DNA of 64,000 nt from Candidatus Aphodovivens avistercoris (GCA_018710945.1 DVIW01000007.1:1-64000), one strand, 5' to 3'; shown: positions 37,312 to 48,311, numbered from the stretch's first letter. Program-made: numbers and translations. Notes: generated from the sequence alone by a model not told the origin.

Positions 37312-37386
37312 TGTGGAAAACCTCGCGCAGCCCCGAGTTAGCATTGTTGAAAACTCGCATGACCGGGCGCCGCACAATGTGGATAA
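37312..37386 (+). repeat. Three phased DnaA-box-like 9-mers
   Basis: TGTGGAAAA (37312-37320), TGTTGAAAA (37345-37353) and TGTGGATAA (37378-37386) lie in the same orientation with exactly 33-bp spacing. The third is the complement of the canonical DnaA box TTATCCACA, the first fits TTWTNCACA and the middle one has one mismatch. Confidence 0.7.
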
Positions 37387-37411
37387 CCCGGAGCGGACGC
37401 TTTCCGAATCC

Positions 37412-37448
37412 GACAGGACGTCGCAATTCACCGGCAGGACGCCGCAAT
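37412..37448 (+). repeat. Pair of 16-mers with 21-bp period
   Basis: 37412-37427 and 37433-37448 match at 14 of 16 positions (RRCAGGACGYCGCAAT form). The 21-bp period is two helical turns. They directly follow the DnaA-box-like array. Confidence 0.6.
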
Positions 37449-37623
37449 CAAACAATTCGGCAGGCTGCCCGCCAAAACGAACGCTTCCGGATCCAGCGGA
37501 ACGTCCCTTTGCGCCGTGCCCTCTCTTTGCAAAAGGCGATCTCGAGCATCCAGCAGGAGCGAAACGGCAAACAACCCAGCGACGTTCGAGACTGTGAAGC
37601 GGCTGGCAGCCGTCCCCCAACGC

Positions 37624-37651
37624 AAAACGAGCCGGCTCGAAAGCCGGCTCG
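37624..37651 (-). terminator. Terminator downstream of argF
   Basis: A perfect 10-bp stem (37628-37637 with 37642-37651) with a TTCG loop on the minus strand is followed by TTTT. It is about 205 bp after the argF stop. Confidence 0.8.
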
Positions 37652-37855
37652 CAGAGCAGCGCAAAGGCAATGGAGCATCGCACCGGCCCGGAGCGCAGCG
37701 GGCACGGCGTACCGCTCGAAACGCAGCGGGCACGCGCAAGCGGAAAGCAGCTTTGTAAAGTGTAGCCGGTTATGCTTCGCCGAACAGGCGCGACGACCGC
37801 ACGCAGCGGCCGCGCGTCAGCAGACGCAGCAGCCGCACGCCACCAGACGCTACCC

Positions 37856-38851
37856 CTACTTCAGCGTGGCGTACATGACGGCTTTGATGGAGTGCATGCG
37901 GTTCTCGGCCTCGTCGAACACGACGCTGCGCGGACCCTCGAACACCTCGTCGGTCACCTCCAGCTCGGTGACGCCGAACTTCTCGGCCACGCGCGCGCCC
38001 ACCTCGGTCTTCGCGTCGTGGTAGGCGGGCAGGCAGTGCATGAAGATGGCGTCGTCGGCCGCCAGGTCCATCAGCTCGCACGTCACGCGGTAGGGCGACA
38101 GCAGCTCGATGCGCTCGGCCCACAGCTCGTCGGGCTCGCCCATCGACACCCACACGTCGGTGTAGACGACATGCGCCCCCGTGCAGGCCGCGCGCGGATC
38201 CTCTTCCAGCTCCACTGAGCCGCCCGTCTCCGCGGCGATGGCGCGGCAGCGCTCCACCAGGTCGGCGGCGGGCATCTGCTTGGCCGGCCCACATGCCACG
38301 AAGTGCAGGCCCAGCTTCGCGCACACCACCATCAGCGAGTTCGCCACGTTGTTCTGCGCGTCGCCCATAAACACGAGCTTCAGCCCGCGCGTGCCCTGGG
38401 GGAAGCACTCCTCGATGGTCATCATGTCGGCGATCATCTGCGTGGGGTGGAACTCGGTGGTCAGGCCGTTCCACACGGGCACGCCCGCGTAGGCGGCCAG
38501 CTCTTCCACGATCTCCTGCCCGAAGCCGCGGTACTCGATGCCGTCGAACATGCGCCCGAGCACCCGCGCAGTGTCGGCGACGGATTCCTTCTTGCCCATC
38601 TGCGAGCCCTTCGGGTCAAGGTAGATCACGCCCATGCCCAGGTCGTGCCCGGCCACCTCGAACGAGCAGCGCGTGCGCGTGGAGGTCTTCTCGAACAGAA
38701 GCACGATGTTCTTGCCCTCCAAATAGCGATGCGGCACGCCAGCCATCTTCAGGCGCTTGAACTCGTGCCCCAGCTTGATGAGGTAGCGGATCTCGTCGGG
38801 GGTGAAATCGAGCAGCTTCAGGAAGCTGCGGCCGCTGAGGCTGACGGGCAT
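37856..38851 (-). CDS. argF: Ornithine carbamoyltransferase
   Basis: This 331-residue enzyme transfers the carbamoyl group between carbamoyl phosphate and ornithine/citrulline. It shows the carbamoyl-phosphate site STRTRCSFE (about residue 53), the HPTQ motif and the ornithine-binding HCLPA motif near the C-terminus. Length and the HSIKAVMYATL end fit both anabolic ArgF and catabolic ArcB. No arcA, arcC or other arg genes are adjacent, so the direction is undecided. The ATG at 38851 was chosen for its AAAGGA site; upstream in-frame codons lack one. Confidence 0.93.
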   Translation of the reverse strand: MPVSLSGRSFLKLLDFTPDEIRYLIKLGHEFKRLKMAGVPHRYLEGKNIVLLFEKTSTRTRCSFEVAGHDLGMGVIYLDPKGSQMGKKESVADTARVLGRMFDGIEYRGFGQEIVEELAAYAGVPVWNGLTTEFHPTQMIADMMTIEECFPQGTRGLKLVFMGDAQNNVANSLMVVCAKLGLHFVACGPAKQMPAADLVERCRAIAAETGGSVELEEDPRAACTGAHVVYTDVWVSMGEPDELWAERIELLSPYRVTCELMDLAADDAIFMHCLPAYHDAKTEVGARVAEKFGVTELEVTDEVFEGPRSVVFDEAENRMHSIKAVMYATLK

Positions 38852-39008
38852 GGCGCATCCTTTCGACAGGGCGGGCGGATCGGCGTGCTCCCGCAACGGC
38901 GGAAGGCGGCGAAACATGCGCCGCAGCCGGCCTGATCGGGCAAAACCCTCGGTGGGAAAGGTGAAAGAGCCGAAAAGCCTCGGCCCCGTCTTCCGCATCG
39001 AACGGGTA

Positions 39009-39102
<94 letters not shown>

Positions 39103-39121
39103 CGCCGCGATCGGCAGGCGT

Positions 39122-39127
39122 ATTATA
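39122..39127 (-). promoter_or_regulatory. -10 box of tRNA-Arg
   Basis: A perfect TATAAT on the minus strand, 30 bp before the tRNA 5' end. The -35 is not obvious. Confidence 0.65.
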
Positions 39128-39444
39128 GCGCAGAGCCGCCCCGCGCCGAGGCAGGCCGCAAGGAGGCGGCGAAAACAGCAGAAAGGAACGGCGAAACAGC
39201 CGGCGCGCGACGGAAACCGACAGGCGAAGCGGTTGCGACCGCAGCCGTCCCGCATGCGGAACGCGGCAAGAGCGCGCGGCGGCAGCACGCCGCAAACGGC
39301 AAGGCCGCAACCGGCGCGCGCGGAAAGCGAAGCAAGAACGCGAACGACGAACGGCCGCAGTGCGTCCAGCACGCGCAGCAGGGCGGCATCCGCACCCGAA
39401 CCGTAACCGCCCCGCGCCCGCACCCCGCCCCACGCGGCGCGCGC
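39128..39444. other. Intergenic filler downstream of ilvN
   Basis: GC-rich sequence with recurring short GCGAAACGG-like purine-rich strings. No gene, terminator with T-run, or promoter was recognised. Confidence 0.45.
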
Positions 39445-39926
39445 TCACGCCTCCTTCGAGCTGCGCGCCATGGCGATCTTGCCGGTGCGCGTCATCTCGC
39501 GGATGCCGTAGGCGCGGAACAGGTCCTCCAGCCCCTTGAGCTTCGCCTCGTCGCCGGTGGCCTCGATGGTCAGCGAGCTGGCGCCCACGTCCACGATCTT
39601 CGCGCGGAAGATGTTGGCGATCTCGATGATCTCGTTGCGGCGCTCGGGCGGCGAGTCCACCTTGAACAGCGCCAGCTCGCGCTCGATGGCCGCCCCGCCG
39701 GTGAGGTCGGTGATCTTGTGGACGCTGATCAGCTTGTACAGCTGCTTGGTTATCTGCTCGTAGGCCACGTCGTCGGCCAGCACCACCGCGGTGATGCGCG
39801 ACAGCGCAGGATCCTCGGTGGGGCCCACCGACAGCGACTCGATGTTGAAGCCGCGCCGCGAGATGAGCCCCGTCACGCGCGAGAGCACGCCGGACTTGTT
39901 CTCCACCAGCACCGAGAGGATGTGCC

Positions 39927-39930
<4 letters not shown>
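39445..39930 (-). CDS. ilvN: Acetolactate synthase small (regulatory) subunit
   Basis: This 161-residue protein has the N-terminal ACT domain (residues 2-75; start MRHILSVLVENKSGVLSRV) that binds valine for feedback inhibition, and the C-terminal regulatory half that activates the catalytic subunit. Length is typical of IlvH/IlvN of Gram-positives. Its ATG overlaps the end of the large-subunit gene by 4 bp, which indicates translational coupling. Confidence 0.95.
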
Positions 39931-41888
<1,958 letters not shown>

Positions 41889-41964
41889 CGTCCCCTCCCC
41901 TGCGCCGCGCCGCCGGGCCGGACGGCCCGCCCCGCGCGCGGCTTGATAGCGTCTTCGCAGGGCA

Positions 41965-41970
41965 ACTATA
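41965..41970 (-). promoter_or_regulatory. -10-like box upstream of ilvBN
   Basis: TATAGT on the minus strand 77 bp before the ilvB start, with no strong -35. The implied leader of about 70 nt is too short for a classical peptide attenuator. Confidence 0.4.
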
Positions 41971-42177
41971 CACCGTCCAAGCCGCGCCCGCCGCCGCAGC
42001 CCGGCAACCCCCACCGACTTTTCCGCAAAGGGGGTGCGGGAGAATTGGCGAAAGAAGCGAAGCGGCGCATTCGACCGGCATCAGATAGCCGCCCCACGCG
42101 ATTCCGTGGTATGGTCGACTTGGGGGAACCAGAAGCGGAAGGGCCGCGGAAAGCCTCCAGCCCAAAAGGGGGATGCG

Positions 42178-42405
42178 ATGAAAACCGCCAAGGAGCTTGA
42201 AGCGCTGTTCGGCGTCTCCGCCGGGCGAATCGCCGAACTGGATGCCGACGCGTGCGAAGGCAAGCTGCACGGCACGCCCGCGGCAACGACCATCGGGCCG
42301 CAAACGGCACCGCCCGGCACGGCACTCGCCCACCCTCCCCAACCCGGCGCAAAGCGCTGCGGCAATTTCCCCGCGCGCGAACCGCAAGCCGCCCTGAGGG
42401 GCTAG
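42178..42405 (+). CDS. Short unknown ORF, possible truncated antitoxin-like protein
   Basis: This 75-residue frame starts at an ATG with AAGGGGG at good spacing. Residues 1-35 (MKTAKELEALFGVS...) look like a small helical DNA-binding-type segment and resemble, from memory, the N-terminus of short antitoxin-like proteins common in this family of bacteria. The rest is Pro/Ala/Gly-rich and unlike a folded domain, as expected if the gene was truncated or frameshifted. No toxin gene is adjacent. Identification is weak. Confidence 0.4.
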   Translation: MKTAKELEALFGVSAGRIAELDADACEGKLHGTPAATTIGPQTAPPGTALAHPPQPGAKRCGNFPAREPQAALRG

Positions 42406-42473
42406 AATAAGCGCAGGCGCAATCCGCCGCCATCCGGCGCCGCCGGCGTGGACATCAGACGAAGGAGGATCCC

Positions 42474-43235
42474 GTGTACCAGGTCAACAACTTCACCAAC
42501 AACGACGATGTAAGCATCATCGGCTCGCTTGGCGCCTTCACCGTGGCGGAGTACAAGCGCGACCTGAGCGTCGATCCCGAAACGGCCATCACGGCCTACT
42601 ACGCCAGCGAGATGAAGGCCCGCCGCCGCCAGCTGATCTGCGACCTCAGCCAGTCGCCGGTGACCATCTCCGCCGGCGCGATGCAGTGGATGATCGGCGA
42701 CGTGTCGGTGTCCACCGGCGTGAAGGGCGCCGGCGACCTGATCGGCAAGGCCATCCGCGGCAAGGCGAGCGGCGAGTCGGCCATCAAGCCGGAGTACAGC
42801 GGCACCGGCATGCTGATCCTCGAGCCCACCTACCGCCACCTCCTGCTGATCGACGTGGCCGAATGGGGCAACAACATCGTGCTGGACGACGGGCTGTTCC
42901 TGGCCAGCTACTCCAGCCTGCAGCAGCACCTCGTGGCGCGCTCGAACCTGTCCTCGGCCGTGATGGGAGGCGAGGGGCTGTTCAACCTCAGCATGCAGGG
43001 CTACGGCGCCCTGTGCCTGGAGTCGCCCTGCCCGCGCGAAGAGCTCATCGAGATCACGCTGGACAACGACGTGCTGAAGGTCGACGGCAACATGGCGATG
43101 GCCTGGAGCGGCAGCCTGCAGTTCACGGTGGAGCGCTCCACGAAGTCGCTCATCGGCTCGGCCGCCTCGGGCGAGGGCCTGGTGAACGTGTACCGCGGCA
43201 CGGGCAAGGTGCTCATGTCGCCCGTGGCGTTCTAA
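42474..43235 (+). CDS. AIM24 family protein
   Basis: This 253-residue protein is a TIGR00266/AIM24-family beta-rich protein, named after a yeast mitochondrial-biogenesis factor. In bacteria its role is not established. Gly-rich turns such as SAGAMQWM, GEGLFNLSMQGYG and the C-terminal GSASGEGLVNVYRGTGKVLMSP are family hallmarks. No signal peptide or transmembrane segment is present. The GTG at 42474 follows AAGGAGG at 6 bp. It is convergent with serC. Confidence 0.88.
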   Translation: MYQVNNFTNNDDVSIIGSLGAFTVAEYKRDLSVDPETAITAYYASEMKARRRQLICDLSQSPVTISAGAMQWMIGDVSVSTGVKGAGDLIGKAIRGKASGESAIKPEYSGTGMLILEPTYRHLLLIDVAEWGNNIVLDDGLFLASYSSLQQHLVARSNLSSAVMGGEGLFNLSMQGYGALCLESPCPREELIEITLDNDVLKVDGNMAMAWSGSLQFTVERSTKSLIGSAASGEGLVNVYRGTGKVLMSPVAF

Positions 43236-43237
43236 CG

Positions 43238-43401
43238 GCGCAAAAGCGCCCGGCAACCTGCGCGGTTGCGCCTGCGGAAACGCAAGCGCAACCGCCGTCC
43301 GGTCGAACCGCAGCTGCACCGCCGGCCCAAACCGCGCAGCCGCTCCGAAACGCACAGCAGCCCCTTCGCCCCCACCGCGCGCAGCGGGAGGGCAAAGGGG
43401 C
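43238..43401. terminator. Hairpins between convergent AIM24 and serC genes
   Basis: Three inverted repeats fill this gap: 43238-43251 (GGCGC arms), 43262-43295 (10-bp arms, 14-nt loop) and 43359-43401 (12-bp arms with one mismatch). None has a real T-run, so termination is plausible but not proven. Confidence 0.4.
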
Positions 43402-43447
43402 CGCGTCATGCCCGGGGCGCCGCCCGGGGCGCCAGCCGCGCCCGCCC

Positions 43448-44548
43448 TTAGGCGTTCTCCTTCTCGAAGCGCTCCATGAAGGCCACGAGCGCCCGGACGC
43501 CCTCTTCGGGCAGGGCGTTGTAGAGGCTCGCGCGCATGCCGCCCACGCTGCGGTGCCCCTTGATGTTCACGATGCCGGCCTCCTTCGCCTCGGCGACGAA
43601 GCGCGCGTCCAGCTCGGCGTCCCCCGTGACGAAGGGCACGTTCATGATCGAGCGGTCCTCCTTCGCCACCGTCGCCTTGAACAGCGCACTCTGGTCGATG
43701 AAGTCGTAGAGCAGCGCCGCCTTGCGCTGGTTGCGCGCCTTCAGCTCGGGCAGGCCGCCCTGGGCGATGATCCACTTGAACACGAGCCCGCAGATGTAGA
43801 TGCCCCAGGTGGGCGGCGTGTTGTAGAGCGAGCCCGCATCGGCTTGCGTCTTCCACTTCAGCATGGTGGGGCACGCCGGCGCCACGTCGTCGCGGATGAG
43901 GTCCTCGCGGACGATGGCGATGACCGTGCCCGCCGGCCCGATGTTCTTCTGCGCCCCGCCGTACATCACGCCGTAGCGGCCGATGTCGAAGGGTTCGGAC
44001 AAAAAGCACGACGACACGTCGGCCGCGATGGGCACGCCGTTCGTGTCAGGCAGCTCGGGGAACTTCACGCCGTAGATGGTCTCGTTCTCGCACAGGTACA
44101 CGTAGTCCGCGTCGGGCGAGAGCGCCAGCTCATCGGCCTTCGGGATGCGCGTGTAGCCCTCGGCCTCGGTGCTGGCCGCCAGGCGGGCGTCGCCGTAGCG
44201 CTGCGCCTCCTTCCACGCCTTCTTGCTCCACGAGCCGGTGACCAGGTAGTCCGCCACGCCGGGCGCGCCGTCATCGCGCGGGCGCAGAAGGTTCAGCGGC
44301 ACGGCGGCGAACTGCGAGGACGCCCCGCCCTGCAGAAACAGCACCTTGTAGGTTTCCGGAATGTTCGCCAACGCCCGCAGATCTTCCTCGGCCTCGCCGA
44401 TGATCTGGGCGAACTCCTTCGAACGGTGGCTCATCTCCATGACGGACATGCCGCAGCCGTGCCAGTCGAGCATCTCTGAGGCGGCGCGGGACAGCACCTC
44501 CTCGGGAAGAACGGCCGGTCCTGCGGAAAAGTTCCATACCCTGCTCAT
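43448..44548 (-). CDS. serC: Phosphoserine aminotransferase
   Basis: This 366-residue PLP enzyme converts 3-phosphohydroxypyruvate and glutamate to phosphoserine in serine biosynthesis (and can serve vitamin B6 synthesis). It starts with the family pattern FSAGPAVLPEEVL and carries SHRSKEF, the phosphate-binding QGGASSQF, and the PLP lysine in GGAQKNIGPAG (about residue 200). The ATG at 44548 follows AAGGAGG. serA and serB are not in the window. Confidence 0.96.
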   Translation of the reverse strand: MSRVWNFSAGPAVLPEEVLSRAASEMLDWHGCGMSVMEMSHRSKEFAQIIGEAEEDLRALANIPETYKVLFLQGGASSQFAAVPLNLLRPRDDGAPGVADYLVTGSWSKKAWKEAQRYGDARLAASTEAEGYTRIPKADELALSPDADYVYLCENETIYGVKFPELPDTNGVPIAADVSSCFLSEPFDIGRYGVMYGGAQKNIGPAGTVIAIVREDLIRDDVAPACPTMLKWKTQADAGSLYNTPPTWGIYICGLVFKWIIAQGGLPELKARNQRKAALLYDFIDQSALFKATVAKEDRSIMNVPFVTGDAELDARFVAEAKEAGIVNIKGHRSVGGMRASLYNALPEEGVRALVAFMERFEKENA

Positions 44549-44827
44549 GAAGCCTCCTTGCGCCTCGACGCGCGCCGACCCGTGCCGGCGCCTGCGCTTT
44601 AGCATACCAGTGCGCTAAAGCGGCAGGCGCGCGATCATGGGAGCGGCCCCGAACGGCGCGCCAGCGGGGCGCGCGGCGGACGCCGGCGAAGCGGGTTGAA
44701 GCGGCGCGGGCGCGATGCGTGGGACGCCGAGCACGGCAAAGCCAGCCGCGACGGAACAACGCGACAGCGGAACCGCCGGCCGCAGCAGAATCGGACCCCG
44801 CAAGCGCCGCGCGCCCAGCTACCCGCC

Positions 44828-45310
44828 CTACCGGGCGAACTTGGCGCGCAGGGCCTCGGCCACGCAGGCGGGCACGAACTCGTCGAGCTTGGCGTCGTTC
44901 ATGCTGGCGATCTCGCGCACGATGGACGACGACAGGTACATGTACTGCGGGGGCGACATGATGAACACCGTCTCCAGCTCGGGGCTCAACTGGTAGTTCA
45001 GCGCCGTCTGCTGGAACTCGTACTCGAAGTCGGTCACCGCGCGCAGGCCCTTCACCACGATGGACGCGCCAATCTCGTGGGCGAAGTCCACCAGCAGCCC
45101 GTCGAAGGGCTCCACGCGCACGTTGGGCAGATGCGCCGTGGCCTGGCGCGCCAGCGCGGTACGCTCTTCCAGCGTGAACAGCGGGCCCTTCTTCTGGGAG
45201 GCGGCCACCGCCACCACCACCTCGTCCACCAGCTGGGCGGCGCGGGTGATGACGTCCAGGTGCCCACTGGTGATGGGATCGAACGTGCCGGGGGTGAGCG
45301 CTCGTTTCAT
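44828..45310 (-). CDS. coaD: Phosphopantetheine adenylyltransferase
   Basis: This 160-residue enzyme makes dephospho-CoA from ATP and 4'-phosphopantetheine. The nucleotidyltransferase motif TSGHLD (about residues 14-19) and the C-terminal SSSIVRE motif are present. It lies 33 bp after rsmD, in the widely conserved recG-rsmD-coaD order, so the genes are likely cotranscribed. The coiled-coil gene and yceD that usually follow coaD in actinobacteria are at 1.6-2.7 kb instead. Confidence 0.97.
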   Translation of the reverse strand: MKRALTPGTFDPITSGHLDVITRAAQLVDEVVVAVAASQKKGPLFTLEERTALARQATAHLPNVRVEPFDGLLVDFAHEIGASIVVKGLRAVTDFEYEFQQTALNYQLSPELETVFIMSPPQYMYLSSSIVREIASMNDAKLDEFVPACVAEALRAKFAR

Positions 45311-45343
45311 GGGAGGGTCCTTCTTTCTGCGTCGGAGGGGATG

Positions 45344-45946
45344 TCAGCTTCGGGCAGGCGCCGCATCGGGCGCCGCGCGCAGGATGTCCACGACAGTATC
45401 GCCGTACTTCTTGCGCGATGCAAGCGCCAGGCCGCGCGCGTCGGCCGCCGCCTGCACGGCGTCGTTGGAGGCGGCGGCGTGCTCGTAGACCACCAGGGCA
45501 TCTGCGGCCAGCGCGCCCGCGGCGGCCAGCTGCGCGACGAGCCCCAGCACGCTTGCCGGGTCGTAGGCGTAGGGCGGGTCCAAAAACACCACGTCGAAGG
45601 GGGGCCGCATGCGCAGGGGCGCGTCCTTCAGCACGTCGCGGCGGTGCACGCGCACCTGCGGCGCCGACAGCCCCAACGCAGCGACGTTGCCCGAAAGCGC
45701 CCGCAGCGCCGCGCCGTCGCGCTCGTAGAGGTGCGCGCAGGCCGCCCCGCGCGAGAGCGCCTCCAGCGCCAGCGCGCCCGAGCCCGCGAACGCGTCCAAG
45801 ACGACAGCCCCCTCCAGCCCGCCGCGCGCGCTGGAAAGCGCGCTCATCAGCGCCTCGCGCACGCGGTCGGTGGTGGGCCGGGTGCCCTCGCCCTTCGGCG
45901 CCTTCAGCGCCCTTCCGCGGAACTCGCCGGCTATGATGCGCATCAT
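45344..45946 (-). CDS. rsmD: 16S rRNA (guanine966-N2)-methyltransferase
   Basis: This 200-residue SAM-dependent methyltransferase modifies G966 of 16S rRNA. It has the family start MRIIAGEFRGR, the PTTDRVREAL segment, the SAM-binding DAFAGSGALALEALSRGA and the catalytic DPPY (about residue 125). Its ATGATG start overlaps the recG stop; the first (45946) or second ATG may be used. Confidence 0.95.
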   Translation of the reverse strand: MMRIIAGEFRGRALKAPKGEGTRPTTDRVREALMSALSSARGGLEGAVVLDAFAGSGALALEALSRGAACAHLYERDGAALRALSGNVAALGLSAPQVRVHRRDVLKDAPLRMRPPFDVVFLDPPYAYDPASVLGLVAQLAAAGALAADALVVYEHAAASNDAVQAAADARGLALASRKKYGDTVVDILRAAPDAAPARS

Positions 45947-48177
45947 CTCCCCTTCCCGCGCTTGCGCGCGCCGTCGTCCTCGCCGAACGCCAGGCGCACC
46001 TCGCGCGCCAGCGCGCGGTGCTCGGGCAGCTCCAGGCGCGGATCCTCGTCCAGAAGCGCCACCGCGTCCGCATGCGCCGCCTCGATGACCGCCGCGTCGC
46101 GCACGACGTTGACCAGCTTCAGCGACGAGGCGCCGCTTTGGCGGTTGCCCAGAATGTCACCCTCGCGGCGCAGCGACAGGTCGAACGCGGCAAGCTCCAG
46201 CCCGTCGTCGGTCTCCTCCATCGCCGCCAGGCGCGCCAGCGCCGCCTCGGTGCGCGAGGCCGACACCAAAAACACCTGCCCGCGCTTCGACCCGCGCCCC
46301 ACGCGGCCGCGCAGCTGGTGCAGCTGCGAGAGGCCGAAGCGGTCGGCGTCCTCGATGATCATGACGGTGGCGTTGGGCACGTCCACGCCCACCTCGATGA
46401 CCGTGGTGGCCACGAGCACCTGCGTGCCGCCCGAGCGGAACCGCTCCATGACCGCCTGCTTCTCCGCGCCCGACATCCGGCCGCACAGAAGCTCCACCTG
46501 CCAGTCGGCGAACACCGTGCGCTGGAGGAACTCCGCCTCGCGCTCGGCGGCCGCCACGTCGTCGCCGGCGTAGTCGCCGTCGGCCTCGATGCTGATGGCG
46601 GCGTAGACGTAGGCGTCCTCGTCACCTTCGCGGGCGGCGCGCTTGCCGGCGCGCTCGTCGCGCTCCTGGGAGCTTTGCCCCACCAGCGGGCACACCACGT
46701 ACACCTGCTCGCCGCGCGCGAGCGCCGCGCGGGCGGCGTCGTAGGCGCGGCCCTTGTCCTGCTTCGACAGCACGCTCGTGTCGCGCCCGGCTGCCGTGGC
46801 GGGGCGCGCGCGCAAATACGACAGTTCCATGCTGCCGAACAGCGCCAGCGCCAGCGAGCGCGGGATGGGCGTGGCCGTCAGCGACAGCGCATCGACCGCC
46901 TGCCCCTTGCCCAGAAGCTTCTCGCGCTGTTCCACGCCGAAGCGCTGCTGCTCGTCGATGACGGCCAGCGTGCAGCGCGCCGGGGCCACGTCGTCCTCCA
47001 GCAGGGCGTGCGTGCCGATGAGCACCGACAGCTCACCTGAAGCCAGCCGCTCCACGATCTCGGCGCGCTCGGCGGCCGGGGTGGAGCCCGTCAGCACCGC
47101 CCAAGACGCCCCCGCCTCGTCCAGCCACGGCCCCAGGCTCTTGCCGTGCTGGCGCGCCAGCACCTCGGTGGGGGCCAGAAACAGCGCCTGGGTGCCCGTG
47201 TCGCGCACGGCGGCCAAGGCGAACGCGGCCACGGCGGTCTTGCCCGTGCCCACGTCTCCCAGAAGCATGCGGTTCATCGCGTGGGGGGCGGCCATGTCGG
47301 CCAGGATGGCGTCGCACGCGGCCTGCTGGTCGGCGGTCAGCGGGAAGGGCAGCGCCTCGGACAGCGCGCGCACCGCCGGGCCGTCCGCCACGTGCGCGCA
47401 GGCGCGCTGCCCCGCCTCGCGCGCGCGGCCCTCGCCGATGAGCTTGAGCTGCAGAAGCAGCAGCTCCTCGTACACCAAGCGGCGGCGCGCCTGGCGCGCC
47501 TCGTCCATCGTACGGGGGAAGTGGATGCACGACAGAGCCGCAAACCGGCTCATCAGGCGGTGCTTCGCGCGCAGGTCGAGCGGCAGGGGGTCCAGCGCCC
47601 CCGAGGCCGCCGCCAGCGCGTTGCCCGCCAGCCGCCGCATCCACGCGGCCGACACCTTCTCGCAGGCCGGATGCACGGGGATGATCATGCCGCTGGCCGC
47701 CTTGCCGTCCTCCAGGCGCTCCAGATGGGGGTTGGTCATGCGCTTGTAGCCGTAGTTGAACTCCACCGCGCCGGCCACCGCCATGCGCATGCCCGGGGCC
47801 AGCTGCTCCGCCAGCCATGGCTGGCGGAACGCCGTCACGATAAGCACGCCCGTGTCGTCCACCAGCGTCACCTCGGTGAGCGTCAGCCCGCCGCGCCGCC
47901 CCGGCTTAGGGCGCGGGCGCTTCAGCTTCGCCTCGTGCACGACGCCCTCGATGGTGCAGCTCTCGCCGATGCGCGCTTGGGCGATGGTCTTTTTCTCGGA
48001 AAGGTCCACGTAGCGCCGCGGGAAGTGCGTCGCCAGATCGCGCACCGTGCGGATGCCCAGCCCCGCCAGCGCCTGGGCGCGCGCGGGGCTGACCAGGCGC
48101 ACGCGGTCTACCGGCTCGTCAAGCGCCAATGTGGCCGCAAGCCGGTCCGCCGGCAACCCCGCGCCCTTCTCAGCCAC
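45943..48177 (-). CDS. recG: ATP-dependent DNA helicase RecG
   Basis: This 744-residue branch-migration helicase remodels stalled forks and Holliday junctions. An N-terminal wedge/OB-fold domain (about 60-180) precedes the helicase core, with Walker A GDVGTGKT, the DEQQ variant of the DExx box (VIDEQQRFGV), and motif VI QLRGRVGRG. Length is typical for actinobacteria. The GTG at 48177 has GGGAG upstream. It overlaps rsmD by 4 bp. Confidence 0.96.
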   Translation of the reverse strand: MAEKGAGLPADRLAATLALDEPVDRVRLVSPARAQALAGLGIRTVRDLATHFPRRYVDLSEKKTIAQARIGESCTIEGVVHEAKLKRPRPKPGRRGGLTLTEVTLVDDTGVLIVTAFRQPWLAEQLAPGMRMAVAGAVEFNYGYKRMTNPHLERLEDGKAASGMIIPVHPACEKVSAAWMRRLAGNALAAASGALDPLPLDLRAKHRLMSRFAALSCIHFPRTMDEARQARRRLVYEELLLLQLKLIGEGRAREAGQRACAHVADGPAVRALSEALPFPLTADQQAACDAILADMAAPHAMNRMLLGDVGTGKTAVAAFALAAVRDTGTQALFLAPTEVLARQHGKSLGPWLDEAGASWAVLTGSTPAAERAEIVERLASGELSVLIGTHALLEDDVAPARCTLAVIDEQQRFGVEQREKLLGKGQAVDALSLTATPIPRSLALALFGSMELSYLRARPATAAGRDTSVLSKQDKGRAYDAARAALARGEQVYVVCPLVGQSSQERDERAGKRAAREGDEDAYVYAAISIEADGDYAGDDVAAAEREAEFLQRTVFADWQVELLCGRMSGAEKQAVMERFRSGGTQVLVATTVIEVGVDVPNATVMIIEDADRFGLSQLHQLRGRVGRGSKRGQVFLVSASRTEAALARLAAMEETDDGLELAAFDLSLRREGDILGNRQSGASSLKLVNVVRDAAVIEAAHADAVALLDEDPRLELPEHRALAREVRLAFGEDDGARKRGKGR

Positions 48178-48311
48178 CGCCGCGCTCCCTCCTTCCCCAA
48201 ACCAAAGCGGGGGCCGTCCCGCCCCCGCCCGATCTTTCGCAAAACCATTCCGCCAACAAGGCGGTCGGCAAAAACCGTCCCTCTCGCAGCCCGACCCCCA
48301 TTCCAGGCGCC

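Larger units (their letters stand above)
36718..37855. other. 1.1-kb non-coding block with arrays of repeats
   Basis: No reading frame here has both a ribosome binding site and plausible protein composition; frames on both strands translate to Arg/Cys/Ser-rich strings. The block holds an 8-bp palindrome, nine 11-bp iteron-like units, a lower-GC stretch, three phased DnaA-box-like 9-mers, two 16-mers 21 bp apart and the argF terminator, all listed separately. The part near argS (36780-37000) is purine-rich filler and the part near argF (37655-37855) shows nothing clear. Confidence 0.75.

Noticed and set aside
37312-37597. 94-codon plus-strand ORF beginning at the first DnaA-box-like 9-mer
   Set aside because: No Shine-Dalgarno sequence, and its polar low-complexity translation (many Asn, Arg, Ser, Pro) follows the repeats rather than a protein fold.
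36718-37855. The block as the main chromosomal oriC
   Set aside because: dnaA, dnaN, recF, gyrB and rpmH are absent, and flanking genes do not diverge from it. DnaA-box-like sequences are kept as a finding, but the main-origin reading is not supported.
37122-38024. 300-codon plus-strand frame across the argS-argF gap
   Set aside because: It runs into the argF 3' end, lacks a ribosome binding site, has Arg/Ser/Gln-rich random composition and spans 11-bp repeats that would break any codon phase.
44696-46573. Long plus-strand open frame opposite coaD, rsmD and recG
   Set aside because: It overlaps three well-supported genes on the other strand and translates to low-complexity Arg/Ala/Ser strings.
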